Source: Nocardia transvalensis
Lineage (GTDB): Bacteria; Actinomycetota; Actinomycetes; Mycobacteriales; Mycobacteriaceae
Reading direction: 5' to 3'
Length of the DNA stretch: 64,000 nucleotides
NCBI RefSeq assembly: GCF_015477765.1
Contig: NZ_JADLQQ010000003.1
Coordinates: 124,001-188,000, forward strand
This document shows positions 47,060 through 55,664 of this stretch, piece by piece. Below the pieces are notes generated by a model. That model was not told where the DNA came from and ran no database searches. It worked only from the letters and a program-made list of their open reading frames with translations. Position 1 is the stretch's first letter. Each line of letters starts with the position of its first letter. The position numbers and the translations under genes were made by a program.

Positions 47060-47965
47060 GTGGGACGTCCCCGACCAGCAGCGCGGGAATCTGATCGGCG
47101 CAGTACAGGATTCGCGATCCGCGGGGCCCTGCTGGGGGGCATCGCCCTGCTGGCAGCCGGTCTCGTCACCGCCTGCGACTCGCGGGTCGGGATCGAGGGG
47201 ACCGATTACGACACCGGGAGCACGTCTTCGGCGGTGCCCAGGACCGCCTCCTCCATCGCGGCGCCGCTGCTTCCGCCGGAGACGTCGGCCGGGGAGGTCG
47301 GCGTGACCGTCTCGTTGGCCTCGCCGGATCCGAAGGCCGCGGATGCGCTCACGCGCTGGGCGAGGGATCTGCAGCAACTGCCGTTGGCCGCGGTCGAGCG
47401 GCGCTGCTGGACCATGGCGCCGCGCAATGTCGAGGCCATGTACTCCGACAAGCAGGCCATTCTGGATGCGCTGGCGCAGCCGGGGGTCGACAACGGGTCG
47501 GCGATCGTGTGGAAGAACCAGCGCGACGGGGTCACCGTCGCCGCCCAGCGTGCCGAGATCGCCACCGGGTACGCCTGCCCGCGCGTCTTCCCCACCGGCT
47601 CCGACACGGGCTTCAACGACGCCGACGCCCGCCACACGGTGCGCCGCTATCTAGCTCGGCTGACCGGCAACCCGCTGGATCCGGCCGATACCGACAGCGC
47701 CTTCCCGCTCGTCTGCGCGGCACGCCCGGCCGCCTGGGATCCCACCGGCACCGGACGGTCGGCCCCGGCACCCCTGGCCACGACCCCGGGCAAGCTGTCG
47801 GGGGTCAAGTCCTTCGTCGACGATTCGATCACCTCCCAGCCGCTGCGCGGCGACTACCTCACGGTGTCGGTTCCGGTCACCGGCGCGGCCGGGGTCCAGC
47901 AGGAGCGGACGTTCACCCTGAAGGCCGGTGAGCGGGGTTACTGCATCGGCGACGTTTCCTCGTAG
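47060..47965 (+). CDS. Secreted lipoprotein, function unknown
   Basis: A 301-residue protein with a basic start, one hydrophobic segment and a lipobox LVTAC (Cys39). A Ser/Thr-rich linker (about 50-80) leads to a domain with four further Cys (RRCWTMAP, YACPRVF, LVCAARP, GYCIGD) that may form disulphides outside the membrane. I start at the GTG at 47060, nine bases after AAAGAGG; the long open frame upstream is the shadow of the divergent acyltransferase genes. Its stop lies 45 bp before the MBL-Rieske gene, likely one operon. Family not recognised. Confidence 0.77.
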   Translation: MGRPRPAARESDRRSTGFAIRGALLGGIALLAAGLVTACDSRVGIEGTDYDTGSTSSAVPRTASSIAAPLLPPETSAGEVGVTVSLASPDPKAADALTRWARDLQQLPLAAVERRCWTMAPRNVEAMYSDKQAILDALAQPGVDNGSAIVWKNQRDGVTVAAQRAEIATGYACPRVFPTGSDTGFNDADARHTVRRYLARLTGNPLDPADTDSAFPLVCAARPAAWDPTGTGRSAPAPLATTPGKLSGVKSFVDDSITSQPLRGDYLTVSVPVTGAAGVQQERTFTLKAGERGYCIGDVSS

Positions 47966-48010
47966 CGGCTACCCTGGGTGGCTGGCAAACGGTTCAGGAG
48001 GGACTTCTTC

Positions 48011-49552
48011 GTGCAGATCACCAGCGTCGGACACGCCGGTTTCCACATCCGCACCGCGGCCGGGACGATCCTCTGCGATCCGTGGGTCAACCCGGCGTAC
48101 TTCGGCTCGTGGTTCCCGTTTCCGGACAACACCCGGCTGGACTGGGACGAGCTGGGCAACTGCGACTTCCTCTACGTCTCGCACCTGCACCGCGACCACT
48201 TCGACGCGAAGAACCTCGCCGAGCACGTCAACAAGGACGCCACCGTCCTGCTGCCCGACTACCCGGTGCCGGACCTGAAGCGGGAGCTGGAGAAGCTCGG
48301 CTTCCACAAATTCTTCGAGACCGAGGATTCGGTCAAGCACACCGTCACCGGGCCCGGCGGTGATCTGGACATCATGATCATCGCCCTGCGGGCCCCGGCC
48401 GACGGCCCGATCGGCGACTCCGGACTGGTCGTCTCCGACGGCGAGACCGTCTGCTTCAACATGAACGACGCGCGGCCGGTCGATATGGACGTGCTGCACG
48501 AGGCGTTCGGCCACGTCGACATCCACCTGCTGCAGTATTCGGGCGCCATCTGGTACCCGATGGTCTACGACATCCCCTCCCGGACGAAGGCCAACTTCGG
48601 CAAGCAGAAGCGGCAGCGCGGCATGGACCGGGCGCGCAGCTACATCGATCAGGTCGGGGCGACCTGGGTAGTGCCCTCGGCCGGGCCGCCGGTCTTCCTG
48701 GATCCGGAGCTGCGCTACCTCAACGACACCGGTGACGGCGCCGAGACCGGCAACATCTTCCCGGACCAGATGGTGTTCCTGGAGGAGATGCGCAAGAACG
48801 GCCACGACGGCGGCGTGCTGATGATCCCGGGTTCGGTCGCCGATGTCCGCGGACGCGAACTCGACCTCACCCATCCCTTCGATCCGGCCGAGATCTGGAA
48901 CGACAAGGCGGGCTACATCGAGCGGATGGCCGAGCGCATGGCGCCGGTGCTGGCCGCGGAGAAAGCGTCCTGGGCCACCGGCGAGGGACCGCTGCTGCCG
49001 CAGCTGAAGGAGCTGTTCGAGCCGATCATGGTGCAGAGCGATCTGATCTGCGACGGCATCGGCTATCCGGTCGGCCTGGTGCTGGGCGAGGAGACCGTGG
49101 TCCTGGACTTCCCCAAGCGGGTGGTGCGCGGGCCGATCGATGGAGAAGGCAAGTACCGCTACGGTTTCCGCATCGATCCCCAGCTGGTGCGCACGGTCTT
49201 GCGCGACAACGAACCCGACTGGGTCAACACCATCTTCCTGTCCACCCGCTTCCAGGCGTGGCGCATCGGCGGTTACAACGAATTCCTCTACACGTTCTTC
49301 AAATGCCTGACCGATGAGCGCATCGCCTATGCCGACGGCTGGTTCGCCGAGGCACACGACGATTCGGCCTCCACCGAAATCGCGGGCTGGGAAGTACAGC
49401 GGCGCTGTCCGCACCTGAAGGCCGATCTATCGAAATTCGGTGTGGTGGAAGGAACTACTCTCACCTGCAATCTGCACGGCTGGCAATGGGATCTGGAATC
49501 CGGGCGATGCAAGACCTCCAAGGGACACGAACTGCGGGCGCGCAAGCTTTGA
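48011..49552 (+). CDS. Metallo-beta-lactamase fold protein fused to a Rieske [2Fe-2S] domain (Rv3818-like)
   Basis: A 513-residue two-domain protein. The N-terminal metal-dependent hydrolase fold has VSHLHRDHFD (H58, H60, D62, H63), near the HXHXDH pattern of the UlaG/RomA type, and SGAIWYPMVYDIPS. The C-terminal Rieske domain has Cys466-X-His468 (CPHL) and Cys486-X2-His489 (CNLHGW). Size and order fit Rv3818. A redox-linked hydrolase, perhaps acting on N-acyl or phospho-lipid, is inference; CMP-Neu5Ac hydroxylase has the same pair of domains in reverse order. GTG start with AGGAGGG 8 bases upstream; a start 33 bp earlier would place the Shine-Dalgarno inside the gene. Confidence 0.87.
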   Translation: MQITSVGHAGFHIRTAAGTILCDPWVNPAYFGSWFPFPDNTRLDWDELGNCDFLYVSHLHRDHFDAKNLAEHVNKDATVLLPDYPVPDLKRELEKLGFHKFFETEDSVKHTVTGPGGDLDIMIIALRAPADGPIGDSGLVVSDGETVCFNMNDARPVDMDVLHEAFGHVDIHLLQYSGAIWYPMVYDIPSRTKANFGKQKRQRGMDRARSYIDQVGATWVVPSAGPPVFLDPELRYLNDTGDGAETGNIFPDQMVFLEEMRKNGHDGGVLMIPGSVADVRGRELDLTHPFDPAEIWNDKAGYIERMAERMAPVLAAEKASWATGEGPLLPQLKELFEPIMVQSDLICDGIGYPVGLVLGEETVVLDFPKRVVRGPIDGEGKYRYGFRIDPQLVRTVLRDNEPDWVNTIFLSTRFQAWRIGGYNEFLYTFFKCLTDERIAYADGWFAEAHDDSASTEIAGWEVQRRCPHLKADLSKFGVVEGTTLTCNLHGWQWDLESGRCKTSKGHELRARKL

Positions 49553-49570
49553 TCCCGGCATTCGCCGGGA
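49553..49570. terminator. Short hairpin between convergent genes, CCCGGC-ATTC-GCCGGG type
   Basis: Arms TCCCGGC and GCCGGGA directly after the stop at 49552 and 13 bp before the convergent stop at 49583. Same element as at 12541-12558. Position suggests bidirectional termination; no T-run. Confidence 0.5.
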
Positions 49571-49582
49571 AGCGGGATGGTT

Positions 49583-49921
49583 TCAGGCGGTGAGTTCCCT
49601 GGTCAGTCTGGATGACCAGGGGCACCAGAAGCAGCCCGGGAGGAAGGCGCCGCAGGCCTCGTCGAGGTGGTCCTCGGTGTAGGTGATACTGGCGTCGCAG
49701 ACCTCGATGGCCACGGTGAAGAACGTGATCGTGTCGGGGTCCAGATGGAAACTCCACCCCGGGTTGTATTCGACCTGCTGTTTGCGGATGCGGCCCATGA
49801 CGTGGACCGACATGGTCTCTTCCCCGGACAGAATGCGGCGGGCCTCGGCGATGCGTTGCTCGTTGGTCAACCGGATCACGAATTCCTTGCCGGAGTAATC
49901 GGTGAATGCGAAGTCCGCCAT
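49583..49921 (-). CDS. BP74-like small protein
   Basis: A 112-residue protein, ADFAFTDYSGKEFVIRLTNEQ at the start, then ARRILSGEETMSVHVMGRI, YNPGWSFHLDPDTITFFTVAIEVCDASITYTEDHLDE and FLPGCFWCPWSSRL. This is the pattern of BP74-like proteins, named after a calmodulin-binding protein of Dictyostelium and found scattered in bacteria. Its function in bacteria is unknown. GAGGTGG precedes the ATG at 49921. No signal peptide. Four Cys/Trp-rich positions near the end (GCFWCPW) may bind metal. Probably monocistronic, ending in the shared hairpin at 49553. Confidence 0.78.
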   Translation of the reverse strand: MADFAFTDYSGKEFVIRLTNEQRIAEARRILSGEETMSVHVMGRIRKQQVEYNPGWSFHLDPDTITFFTVAIEVCDASITYTEDHLDEACGAFLPGCFWCPWSSRLTRELTA

Positions 49922-50116
49922 GATATTCCACCTCGATAGTTGATTTCGGCGGGAAGAACTCTTGCCCATCGATTTTACGGCGGCCCGACCCGGCAAACCG
50001 GTGAATCGATTGCGTGGCAATATATTTGAAGGACCGGGCTGTATCTGTGTCGTAAACACGGTCGTCCGGTGGGCAATCGCGTCCCATCCGTACCGACGCC
50101 CCGAACTGCCGCGTGA

Positions 50117-51106
50117 TTACTGCCGGGCAACAGCTTTCGCCCGGCCGATCAGATCCCGGATGGCCATCGCGCCGCGCGCCACCGGTGCGGCGATCCGGCC
50201 GTCGGCGCCGATCAGGACCCCCGACGGAGTGCCGCGCACCCGGTACCGCAACGCCGCCTCGTTACCCTGCTGGACCAGCACCGGGATATCGCCCAGCCCT
50301 TGGTCGCGGCCCCAGGCCGCATGTTCATCGACGTCACCGTTGCCGATCACCGCGATGCTGAGGGCATCGGCGGTCCGGGCCCGCCAGCGCGGCAGTTCCC
50401 GAGCCAGTGCCGCGCACAGCTCGCACGCCGGATGCACGAAGACCAACAGCACCTGGCGCCCGCCCCGCTGTAACGCCTCGAGACCGGCCCGCCCACCCCG
50501 GGTGTCCAGCAACTCGAATTCCGGCGCCACCGCGCCGACGGGCAACCCCTCCGCCCCGAGGGACGACAGGGCCTGCTCGTCCACCCGCCGCCGCAGCGCC
50601 CGAACGGCACCGATCAGCCAGATCAGCACTGCCACCAGGACCGCGACCACCGTCGTACCCACGATCCGATCGACCGAAAGTCCCAGCGGCACACGCGGAT
50701 ACACGAACGAGCCGACCGCCGCACCGACCGCCACCAGTATCAACACGCCGTTGCGCGCCACCGTGCGCCACCCGATAGGAGTCGTGCTCATCGCCCCGAA
50801 GCACGAACAGACCGGCCGCTTTCCGCGCCTCAGCAACCGGACCACCGCGACGGTGAACGCCATCAGCACGACCACTGCCGCCGAGGCCGCCACCGCCGCC
50901 GTCCACGGTGGCAATACGCCGACTGCGATCACCACCTCCACTACCGGCAGCGCCCCCGCGACTACAGGCGCCCATCGCAACGGAATCCCGAAGTCGGTCA
51001 CCGCCTGTTGCGCCGAGTTCCGATCCACCCACTTCCCCCACGCCGACAGCCCGAACACCACGGCCACCGCCAATCGCGCCACCCACACCCCGTATTCGAT
51101 CAGCAT
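50117..51106 (-). CDS. MauE-like membrane protein fused to a thioredoxin-fold domain
   Basis: A 329-residue protein in two parts. The N-terminal DoxX/MauE-like part (about 1-140) has four helices and the Cys pair Cys100-X-Cys102 in CSCFGAM, typical of MauE (disulphide delivery). After another helix (about 150-170), a redoxin domain (about 185-329) follows with Cys228-X2-Cys231 (HPACELCAAL), GTPSGVLIGADGRI including the cis-Pro strand. It probably moves electrons or disulphides across the membrane to secreted proteins, in the manner of MauE plus MauD in one chain. The ATG at 51106 starts right at the first helix; longer upstream reading is non-coding. Confidence 0.83.
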   Translation of the reverse strand: MLIEYGVWVARLAVAVVFGLSAWGKWVDRNSAQQAVTDFGIPLRWAPVVAGALPVVEVVIAVGVLPPWTAAVAASAAVVVLMAFTVAVVRLLRRGKRPVCSCFGAMSTTPIGWRTVARNGVLILVAVGAAVGSFVYPRVPLGLSVDRIVGTTVVAVLVAVLIWLIGAVRALRRRVDEQALSSLGAEGLPVGAVAPEFELLDTRGGRAGLEALQRGGRQVLLVFVHPACELCAALARELPRWRARTADALSIAVIGNGDVDEHAAWGRDQGLGDIPVLVQQGNEAALRYRVRGTPSGVLIGADGRIAAPVARGAMAIRDLIGRAKAVARQ

Positions 51107-51203
51107 GACCGCACGATGACATATCCGCGTGTAACCGAAAGCCCTATCACAGGAACCTGTTTCGCGATCGCTACCCCCGCGCCCCGGCCCGAGAGTCGGG
51201 ACG

Positions 51204-52241
51204 TCAGCTGGGCTGGGCTCGCTTGCGTGCCAGCTCGAGGATTTGCAGGGTCGCCACGGCGTCTGTGGGATCGACCGGTACCGGGGTGCCGTCCAGGAGG
51301 GTATCGGCCATGGCGGCGTAGAAGGCCGGGTAGTTGCCGGGTTCGCTGGGGATTGGGCGGATGTCGCCTTCGGCGCCGAGTAGGCCCCAGCGGTCAGGAT
51401 CGACTGTGCCCCAGGGTTTTCCGTCATCGGGGCGGCTACCGGAACGGAGGGCGTCCTCCTGCGGGTCCAGACCGTATGAGACGTAACCGCTTTCGGAACC
51501 GAGCACTCGGAACCGCGGGCCGAGTTGCGGTGCGACAGCGCTCATCCACAGGTGCGAGCGAACACCGCAGGCGTGGGTGAGGGCCACGAAGGCGTCGTCG
51601 TCGGCCTGCACGTCGGCGCGGCGCGAGTCCAGCTCGCAGTAGACGTCGGCGACCGGGCCGAACAGGTGCAGCGCCTGGTCGACGAGATGGCTGCCCAGGT
51701 CGTAGAGGATGCCCGCACCGTCGTCGACGCCGCCGACCTCGCGCCAGCCGCCCTTGCTCACCGGGCGCCACCGTTCGAAGCGGGACTCGAAGCGCCGGAT
51801 CTCACCGAGACTGCCGTCGGAGATCAGGCGGCGGATCGTGCGGAAGTCGCTGTCCCAGCGCCGGTTCTGGAACACGCTCAACGCCAGACCGGCCCGCTCG
51901 GCGGCGGCGATCACCTCCTCGCCCTCGGCGGCGGTCAAGGCGAACGGTTTGTCCACCACCACGGGCAGTCCCGCCGCGAGCGCCTGCCGGGCCAGGGGTG
52001 CGTGCGTCCGGTTCGGCGTCGCGATCACCGCCAGGTCGATTCCGGCGGTGTCGGCGAATAGCTCCTCGACCGCGCCGACGACGCGGACACCCGGATGTTC
52101 GCGCCGGGCCTGTTCGGCTCGCTCCGCCGAGGAGGTCACGACCGCCGCCACCCGCATTCGTGGTTCGGCGGCGATCAGCGGTGCATGGAAGACCGATCCG
52201 GCCAGCCCGTAACCCACGACGGCGACGTTGAGTGTCTGCAT
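51204..52241 (-). CDS. Gfo/Idh/MocA-family oxidoreductase
   Basis: A 345-residue NAD(P)-dependent oxidoreductase. Rossmann motif VVGYGLAGSVFHAPLI (8-23), AVIATPNRTHAPLARQALAAGLPVVVDKPFALT with the family DKP (usually EKP) lysine, and DLGSHLVDQALHLFG in the C-terminal domain, where the histidine acts in catalysis. It acts on a sugar, inositol or related polyol; which one is unknown. Lies 4 bp after the transporter gene on the same strand, so the two are probably co-transcribed. Confidence 0.9.
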   Translation of the reverse strand: MQTLNVAVVGYGLAGSVFHAPLIAAEPRMRVAAVVTSSAERAEQARREHPGVRVVGAVEELFADTAGIDLAVIATPNRTHAPLARQALAAGLPVVVDKPFALTAAEGEEVIAAAERAGLALSVFQNRRWDSDFRTIRRLISDGSLGEIRRFESRFERWRPVSKGGWREVGGVDDGAGILYDLGSHLVDQALHLFGPVADVYCELDSRRADVQADDDAFVALTHACGVRSHLWMSAVAPQLGPRFRVLGSESGYVSYGLDPQEDALRSGSRPDDGKPWGTVDPDRWGLLGAEGDIRPIPSEPGNYPAFYAAMADTLLDGTPVPVDPTDAVATLQILELARKRAQPS

Positions 52242-52245
52242 GAGG

Positions 52246-53208
52246 TCATTGTGATCCGGCAGGATTCGTGCGCGTCGCCACCCCGACCGCGACGAGAGTC
52301 AGGGCACACCCGATGACCGCCGTCGCCGACAGCCCGGCACCGGTGGGCGCCACGATATCCAGGACGACGGCGGCGATCAGCTGCCCGGCCACCGAGGTGA
52401 GACCGAGCAGCAGCACCCCGATCCAGCGGACCACCAGCGCGGCCAGCGCAATGAACAGCACTCCGATGGCCCCGCCGAGGTAGAGCCCCGGCTCACTGGG
52501 GAACCGCGACGGCCAACCGACCTTCGCGACCACGGCGGCCTCCACCAGCAGCAGCGCCACGGTCCCGGCGGCGAAGTTCACCAGGGTCGCGGGGACCGGT
52601 CCCCCGATCGCGCCGACACGACCGTTGACGGCCTGCTGCCAGGCCAATCCGATACCCGCGAGTGCGGGCAGCAGAACCAGCACGGTCACGGGCACGCCGC
52701 GCAGCGTCATCACCGAGGTGCCGTGCCCGGCCGCCGAACCGTGCAGGGCCGACACCGCCACCGCGATCAGGGCCAATACCGCCCCGACGATCCGCAGGCC
52801 GGTCACCGGTGTCCGCCCGCCCGGACCCAACCCCAGTCGATCCACCACCAGGCTGCTCACCAACTGCCCGGCCACCACGGCCACCGTGAACGCCGCCACG
52901 CCCACCACAGCCACCGTAAGCCCTTGGCTTGCAACGAAGAACGCCCCGCACAACCCCCCGAACAACTCCCACCACCGCAACTTCCCTGCCCACACGGCCC
53001 CGCGGACCTGCCCCACCCCCTCCCGCAACCGACCACTCACCGCAACCGCGGCGACGAGCAGCACCAACCCCGACCCGAAACTCACCACCGCCGCCGCCAC
53101 CCCGTCCTGCAGCCGCTCCCCCAACGCCCCGTTGATCCGCGCCTGCACCGCCACCCCACCCCCGATACAGAACCCGAACGCCACACCCAACCGCCGCCAC
53201 CTCGTCAC
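52246..53208 (-). CDS. DMT-family transporter, YdcZ (DUF606) type
   Basis: A 320-residue membrane protein with about ten helices in two repeats of the YdcZ kind. First repeat: GGGVAVQARINGALGERLQDGVAAAVVSFGSGL; second: GIGLAWQQAVNGRVGAIGGPVPATLVNFAAGT. The repeated Asn-Gly-Ala/Arg motif is the family signature. The substrate is unknown. The frame stays open far upstream through a repeat region; I place the start at the GTG at 53208, just before the first helix. Followed by the Gfo/Idh gene 4 bp downstream. Confidence 0.83.
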   Translation of the reverse strand: MTRWRRLGVAFGFCIGGGVAVQARINGALGERLQDGVAAAVVSFGSGLVLLVAAVAVSGRLREGVGQVRGAVWAGKLRWWELFGGLCGAFFVASQGLTVAVVGVAAFTVAVVAGQLVSSLVVDRLGLGPGGRTPVTGLRIVGAVLALIAVAVSALHGSAAGHGTSVMTLRGVPVTVLVLLPALAGIGLAWQQAVNGRVGAIGGPVPATLVNFAAGTVALLLVEAAVVAKVGWPSRFPSEPGLYLGGAIGVLFIALAALVVRWIGVLLLGLTSVAGQLIAAVVLDIVAPTGAGLSATAVIGCALTLVAVGVATRTNPAGSQ

Positions 53209-53663
53209 CCGCCCGATTCTGCGCCCCCACCTTCCACCCCGACCACCCGGTCTGTCCGTCGCACCCCTTACCGGGCTTTCCGCCCTCCACGACCGGCCAC
53301 AGGCGATGGAAAGTGCCACCAGCGTGCGCCGTTCCCGACACTTGTGTGGCCGAGCCGTCGCCCCTCTCGGTGGCGTCATAGGCGGCGCCCCGACCACCCC
53401 GCCTGGCGTCCGACGCACCCTTTGCCACACTTCACACCCTCCACGGCTAGCCGCAGTCCGTGCGAAACGCCGCGAGGGATGCGTCCCCCCGCAACCCTGT
53501 GCGGCCGAGCCGTCGGCCCTCTCGGTGGCGTTGTAGGGGGTGCCCCGACCATTCGGCCTGGCGTCCGACGCACCCTTTGCCACACTTCGCCCCCGCGACT
53601 GGACGCAGGCGGTGCGAAGCGCCGCTTGGGGTGCATCTCGCGCGACCGGTGCGGCCGAGCCGT
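53209..53663. repeat. Imperfect tandem repeat, about 150-155 bp unit, three copies
   Basis: GGCCGAGCCGT recurs at 53348, 53503 and 53653, and CTGGCGTCCGACGCACCCTTTGCC twice (in part), giving periods of 155 and 150 bp. Units run roughly 53226-53383, 53384-53538 and 53539-53663, the last ending at the stop codon of the GGDEF-EAL gene. Both strands keep open frames through the units, but none has a ribosome site or a domain. No gene is called in these 455 bases; the promoter of the transporter gene must be near 53209-53260. Confidence 0.75.
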
Positions 53664-55517
53664 TCAGCGGCCGGTGTCGTAGGGGGTGTCGAGGGGGATC
53701 CAGCCGTTGGCGGCGAAATCGCGGTCGGGGGCTCCCGCGCCGACCAGGCCGCGGCGGTCGTTCAGGTCGCTGATCAGTTCGGAGACGGGGTGGGAGTCGC
53801 TGTAGTGGTAGCCCTGGGCGAGGGCGAAGCCGAGTTCGGTGAGGACGGCTGCCTGATATTCGGTCTCCACGCCCTCGGCGATGACCTGCAGGTCCAGTGA
53901 TTTGCTCAGGGCCGCAATGACTCCCAGCAGTGGTGGCGCAGGGGAATCGGAGCGGATGGCGGCGACGAAGGACTGGTCGACCTTGAGGATGTCGCTGGGG
54001 ATGGTCGCCAGGCGGCTCAGCGAGGAATAACCGGTGCCGAAATCGTCGATGGCGATGCGGACGCCGCGCTCGCGTAGTTTGTGCAGATTCCCGATGGCCG
54101 TCTGGGATTCGGCCGCCAGCTCGCTCTCGGTCACCTCCAGCACCAATTGCTCGGCGGGCCAGCCGGTATCGGCGAGGATGCCGGAAACCCGGTCGGCGTA
54201 CTCGGATTCGGCCAGTTCCAGCCCGCTCACATTGACATTCAGGGTGAGATCGAGCTGGGCGAAGGTCTCCTGCAGCCGGGCGGCGTCGGCGCAGGCGCGG
54301 CGCAGCACCAGCTCGTCCAGATCGGAGATGAGGTCGTACTCCTCGGCAACCCGGATCAGGCCCTCGGTCGTGACATCCGGCTGCGCGCTCGACGACCACC
54401 GCAGCAGTGCCTCCACCCCGACGGCCTTGCTGCCGCCCTCGGTCAGGCTCACGATCGGCTGGTAGTGCACGTCCAAGGCGCCCTTATCGATCGCCTCGCG
54501 CAGCTCCACGGCCAGCGGCAGCTGCCGCGACGACTCCAGCACCGTCCGATTGCGTCCGGCCTGCTTGGCCCGGTACAGCCCGACGTCCGCGCGGCTGACC
54601 AGCAGCGAGCCGGACTCCCCCGGCTGCCAGGAGGTGACGCCCGCCGAACATCCGGTGGTGACCGCGGCCCGCAGCTGCTCGGTGAGCAGAATCGCCGCCT
54701 GTTCGGTGGTGTTCGGCAGCAGCAGCGCGAAGGCGTCGCCGCCGTAGCGGGCCAGCCGTTGGCCGGGTGCGAGCAGCTTCTGCCAGGTGTCGGCCACCCG
54801 CTGCAGTACCGCGTCGCCGGCGCGATGGCCGAGGTGATCGTTGATCTTCTGGAAGCGGTCCAGATCCACCAGCACCAGCGCCAGTCCCTGTCCGGTCCGG
54901 GTGGCATGGGCGATGGCGCCGTTGAGGGCCCGGTCGAAACCGCGCCGATTCAGCAGACCGGTCAGCACATCGATATCGGCATCCGATGCCATCCGGGTGA
55001 GGATCCCGACCACGATGCCCACGCCGACGGTCACCCCGGCCGGAATCATGCCCGACCACCACGGCAACCCGCGCGAGGGCACCACCCACAGGCACAGCAG
55101 CACCGCGAAAACCACATGTGCCGCAACCCATTGCCAGGCAAAGAAGATCGCGGCGTCGCAGGCGATGAACACGTAGAAGGCCGCCAGGCTGATCGCGCCG
55201 ACGGTATTCGGGAACCAGTGCACCGCAACGGTCACCAGCACCGTGGCGACCGCGACGTACCCGTGGTGAATCGAATGCGGCAGCCGGGGACCCCAGATCA
55301 GCAAACTGATGCCGAGTGCCAGGGCGGTCGCGGCCGCCACGCCCACCACGACGCGATTGCCCTCGCTCCCCGGAGCGACGGCAGTGATGAGCAGGCCCAG
55401 TACACCACCCATGACGTAGAACGCCCCGGTGGTTCGTGCCATGACCATGGCCGTCGCCAGCGCCGACGCCGCCCGCACACGCGTGCGGGTATCGCCGCGA
55501 GATCCGAATCCTCGCAC
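53664..55517 (-). CDS. Membrane-bound GGDEF-EAL protein, cyclic-di-GMP turnover
   Basis: A 617-residue protein: about six membrane helices (25-175), a GGDEF domain (about 180-330) and an EAL phosphodiesterase domain (about 340-590). The GGDEF signature reads YGGDAF (259-263 is GGDAF), so the catalytic Glu is Ala and no RxxD inhibitory site is seen; cyclase activity is doubtful. The EAL side looks complete: E369-A-L, NVNVSG, EVTESE, DDFGTGYSSL, KVDQSF and EGVE. So it is probably a cyclic-di-GMP hydrolase with a regulatory GGDEF. GTG start at 55517; an ATG at residue 25 is an alternative. It sits between a repeat region and serS. Confidence 0.88.
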   Translation of the reverse strand: MRGFGSRGDTRTRVRAASALATAMVMARTTGAFYVMGGVLGLLITAVAPGSEGNRVVVGVAAATALALGISLLIWGPRLPHSIHHGYVAVATVLVTVAVHWFPNTVGAISLAAFYVFIACDAAIFFAWQWVAAHVVFAVLLCLWVVPSRGLPWWSGMIPAGVTVGVGIVVGILTRMASDADIDVLTGLLNRRGFDRALNGAIAHATRTGQGLALVLVDLDRFQKINDHLGHRAGDAVLQRVADTWQKLLAPGQRLARYGGDAFALLLPNTTEQAAILLTEQLRAAVTTGCSAGVTSWQPGESGSLLVSRADVGLYRAKQAGRNRTVLESSRQLPLAVELREAIDKGALDVHYQPIVSLTEGGSKAVGVEALLRWSSSAQPDVTTEGLIRVAEEYDLISDLDELVLRRACADAARLQETFAQLDLTLNVNVSGLELAESEYADRVSGILADTGWPAEQLVLEVTESELAAESQTAIGNLHKLRERGVRIAIDDFGTGYSSLSRLATIPSDILKVDQSFVAAIRSDSPAPPLLGVIAALSKSLDLQVIAEGVETEYQAAVLTELGFALAQGYHYSDSHPVSELISDLNDRRGLVGAGAPDRDFAANGWIPLDTPYDTGR

Positions 55518-55664
55518 GGTGCATAGCCTAGAGCCAACCGACCTGAGCAGTAGTCACATCGGCAGGAATCGACGGGCAAAGTCCTCGATTCGCGAGCTCG
55601 GCAGCACATCGGCCGCCACCTGGTCGCTATGTCCGTAACGGTGGGATTGCGCGCGAATTGTCAG

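Noticed and set aside
45641..47965. A 774-codon frame reaching the lipoprotein
   Set aside because: The first 1400 bases are antisense to two acyltransferase genes; the lipoprotein starts at the GTG at 47060 with its own ribosome site.
53460..53900. A 146-codon plus-strand frame through the repeat
   Set aside because: No ribosome site, composition like the repeat on both strands, and it overlaps the GGDEF-EAL gene in antisense.
52246..54399. A 717-codon minus-strand frame extending the YdcZ-type transporter
   Set aside because: The extension runs through the tandem repeat and the antisense frame of the GGDEF-EAL gene, and has no domain.
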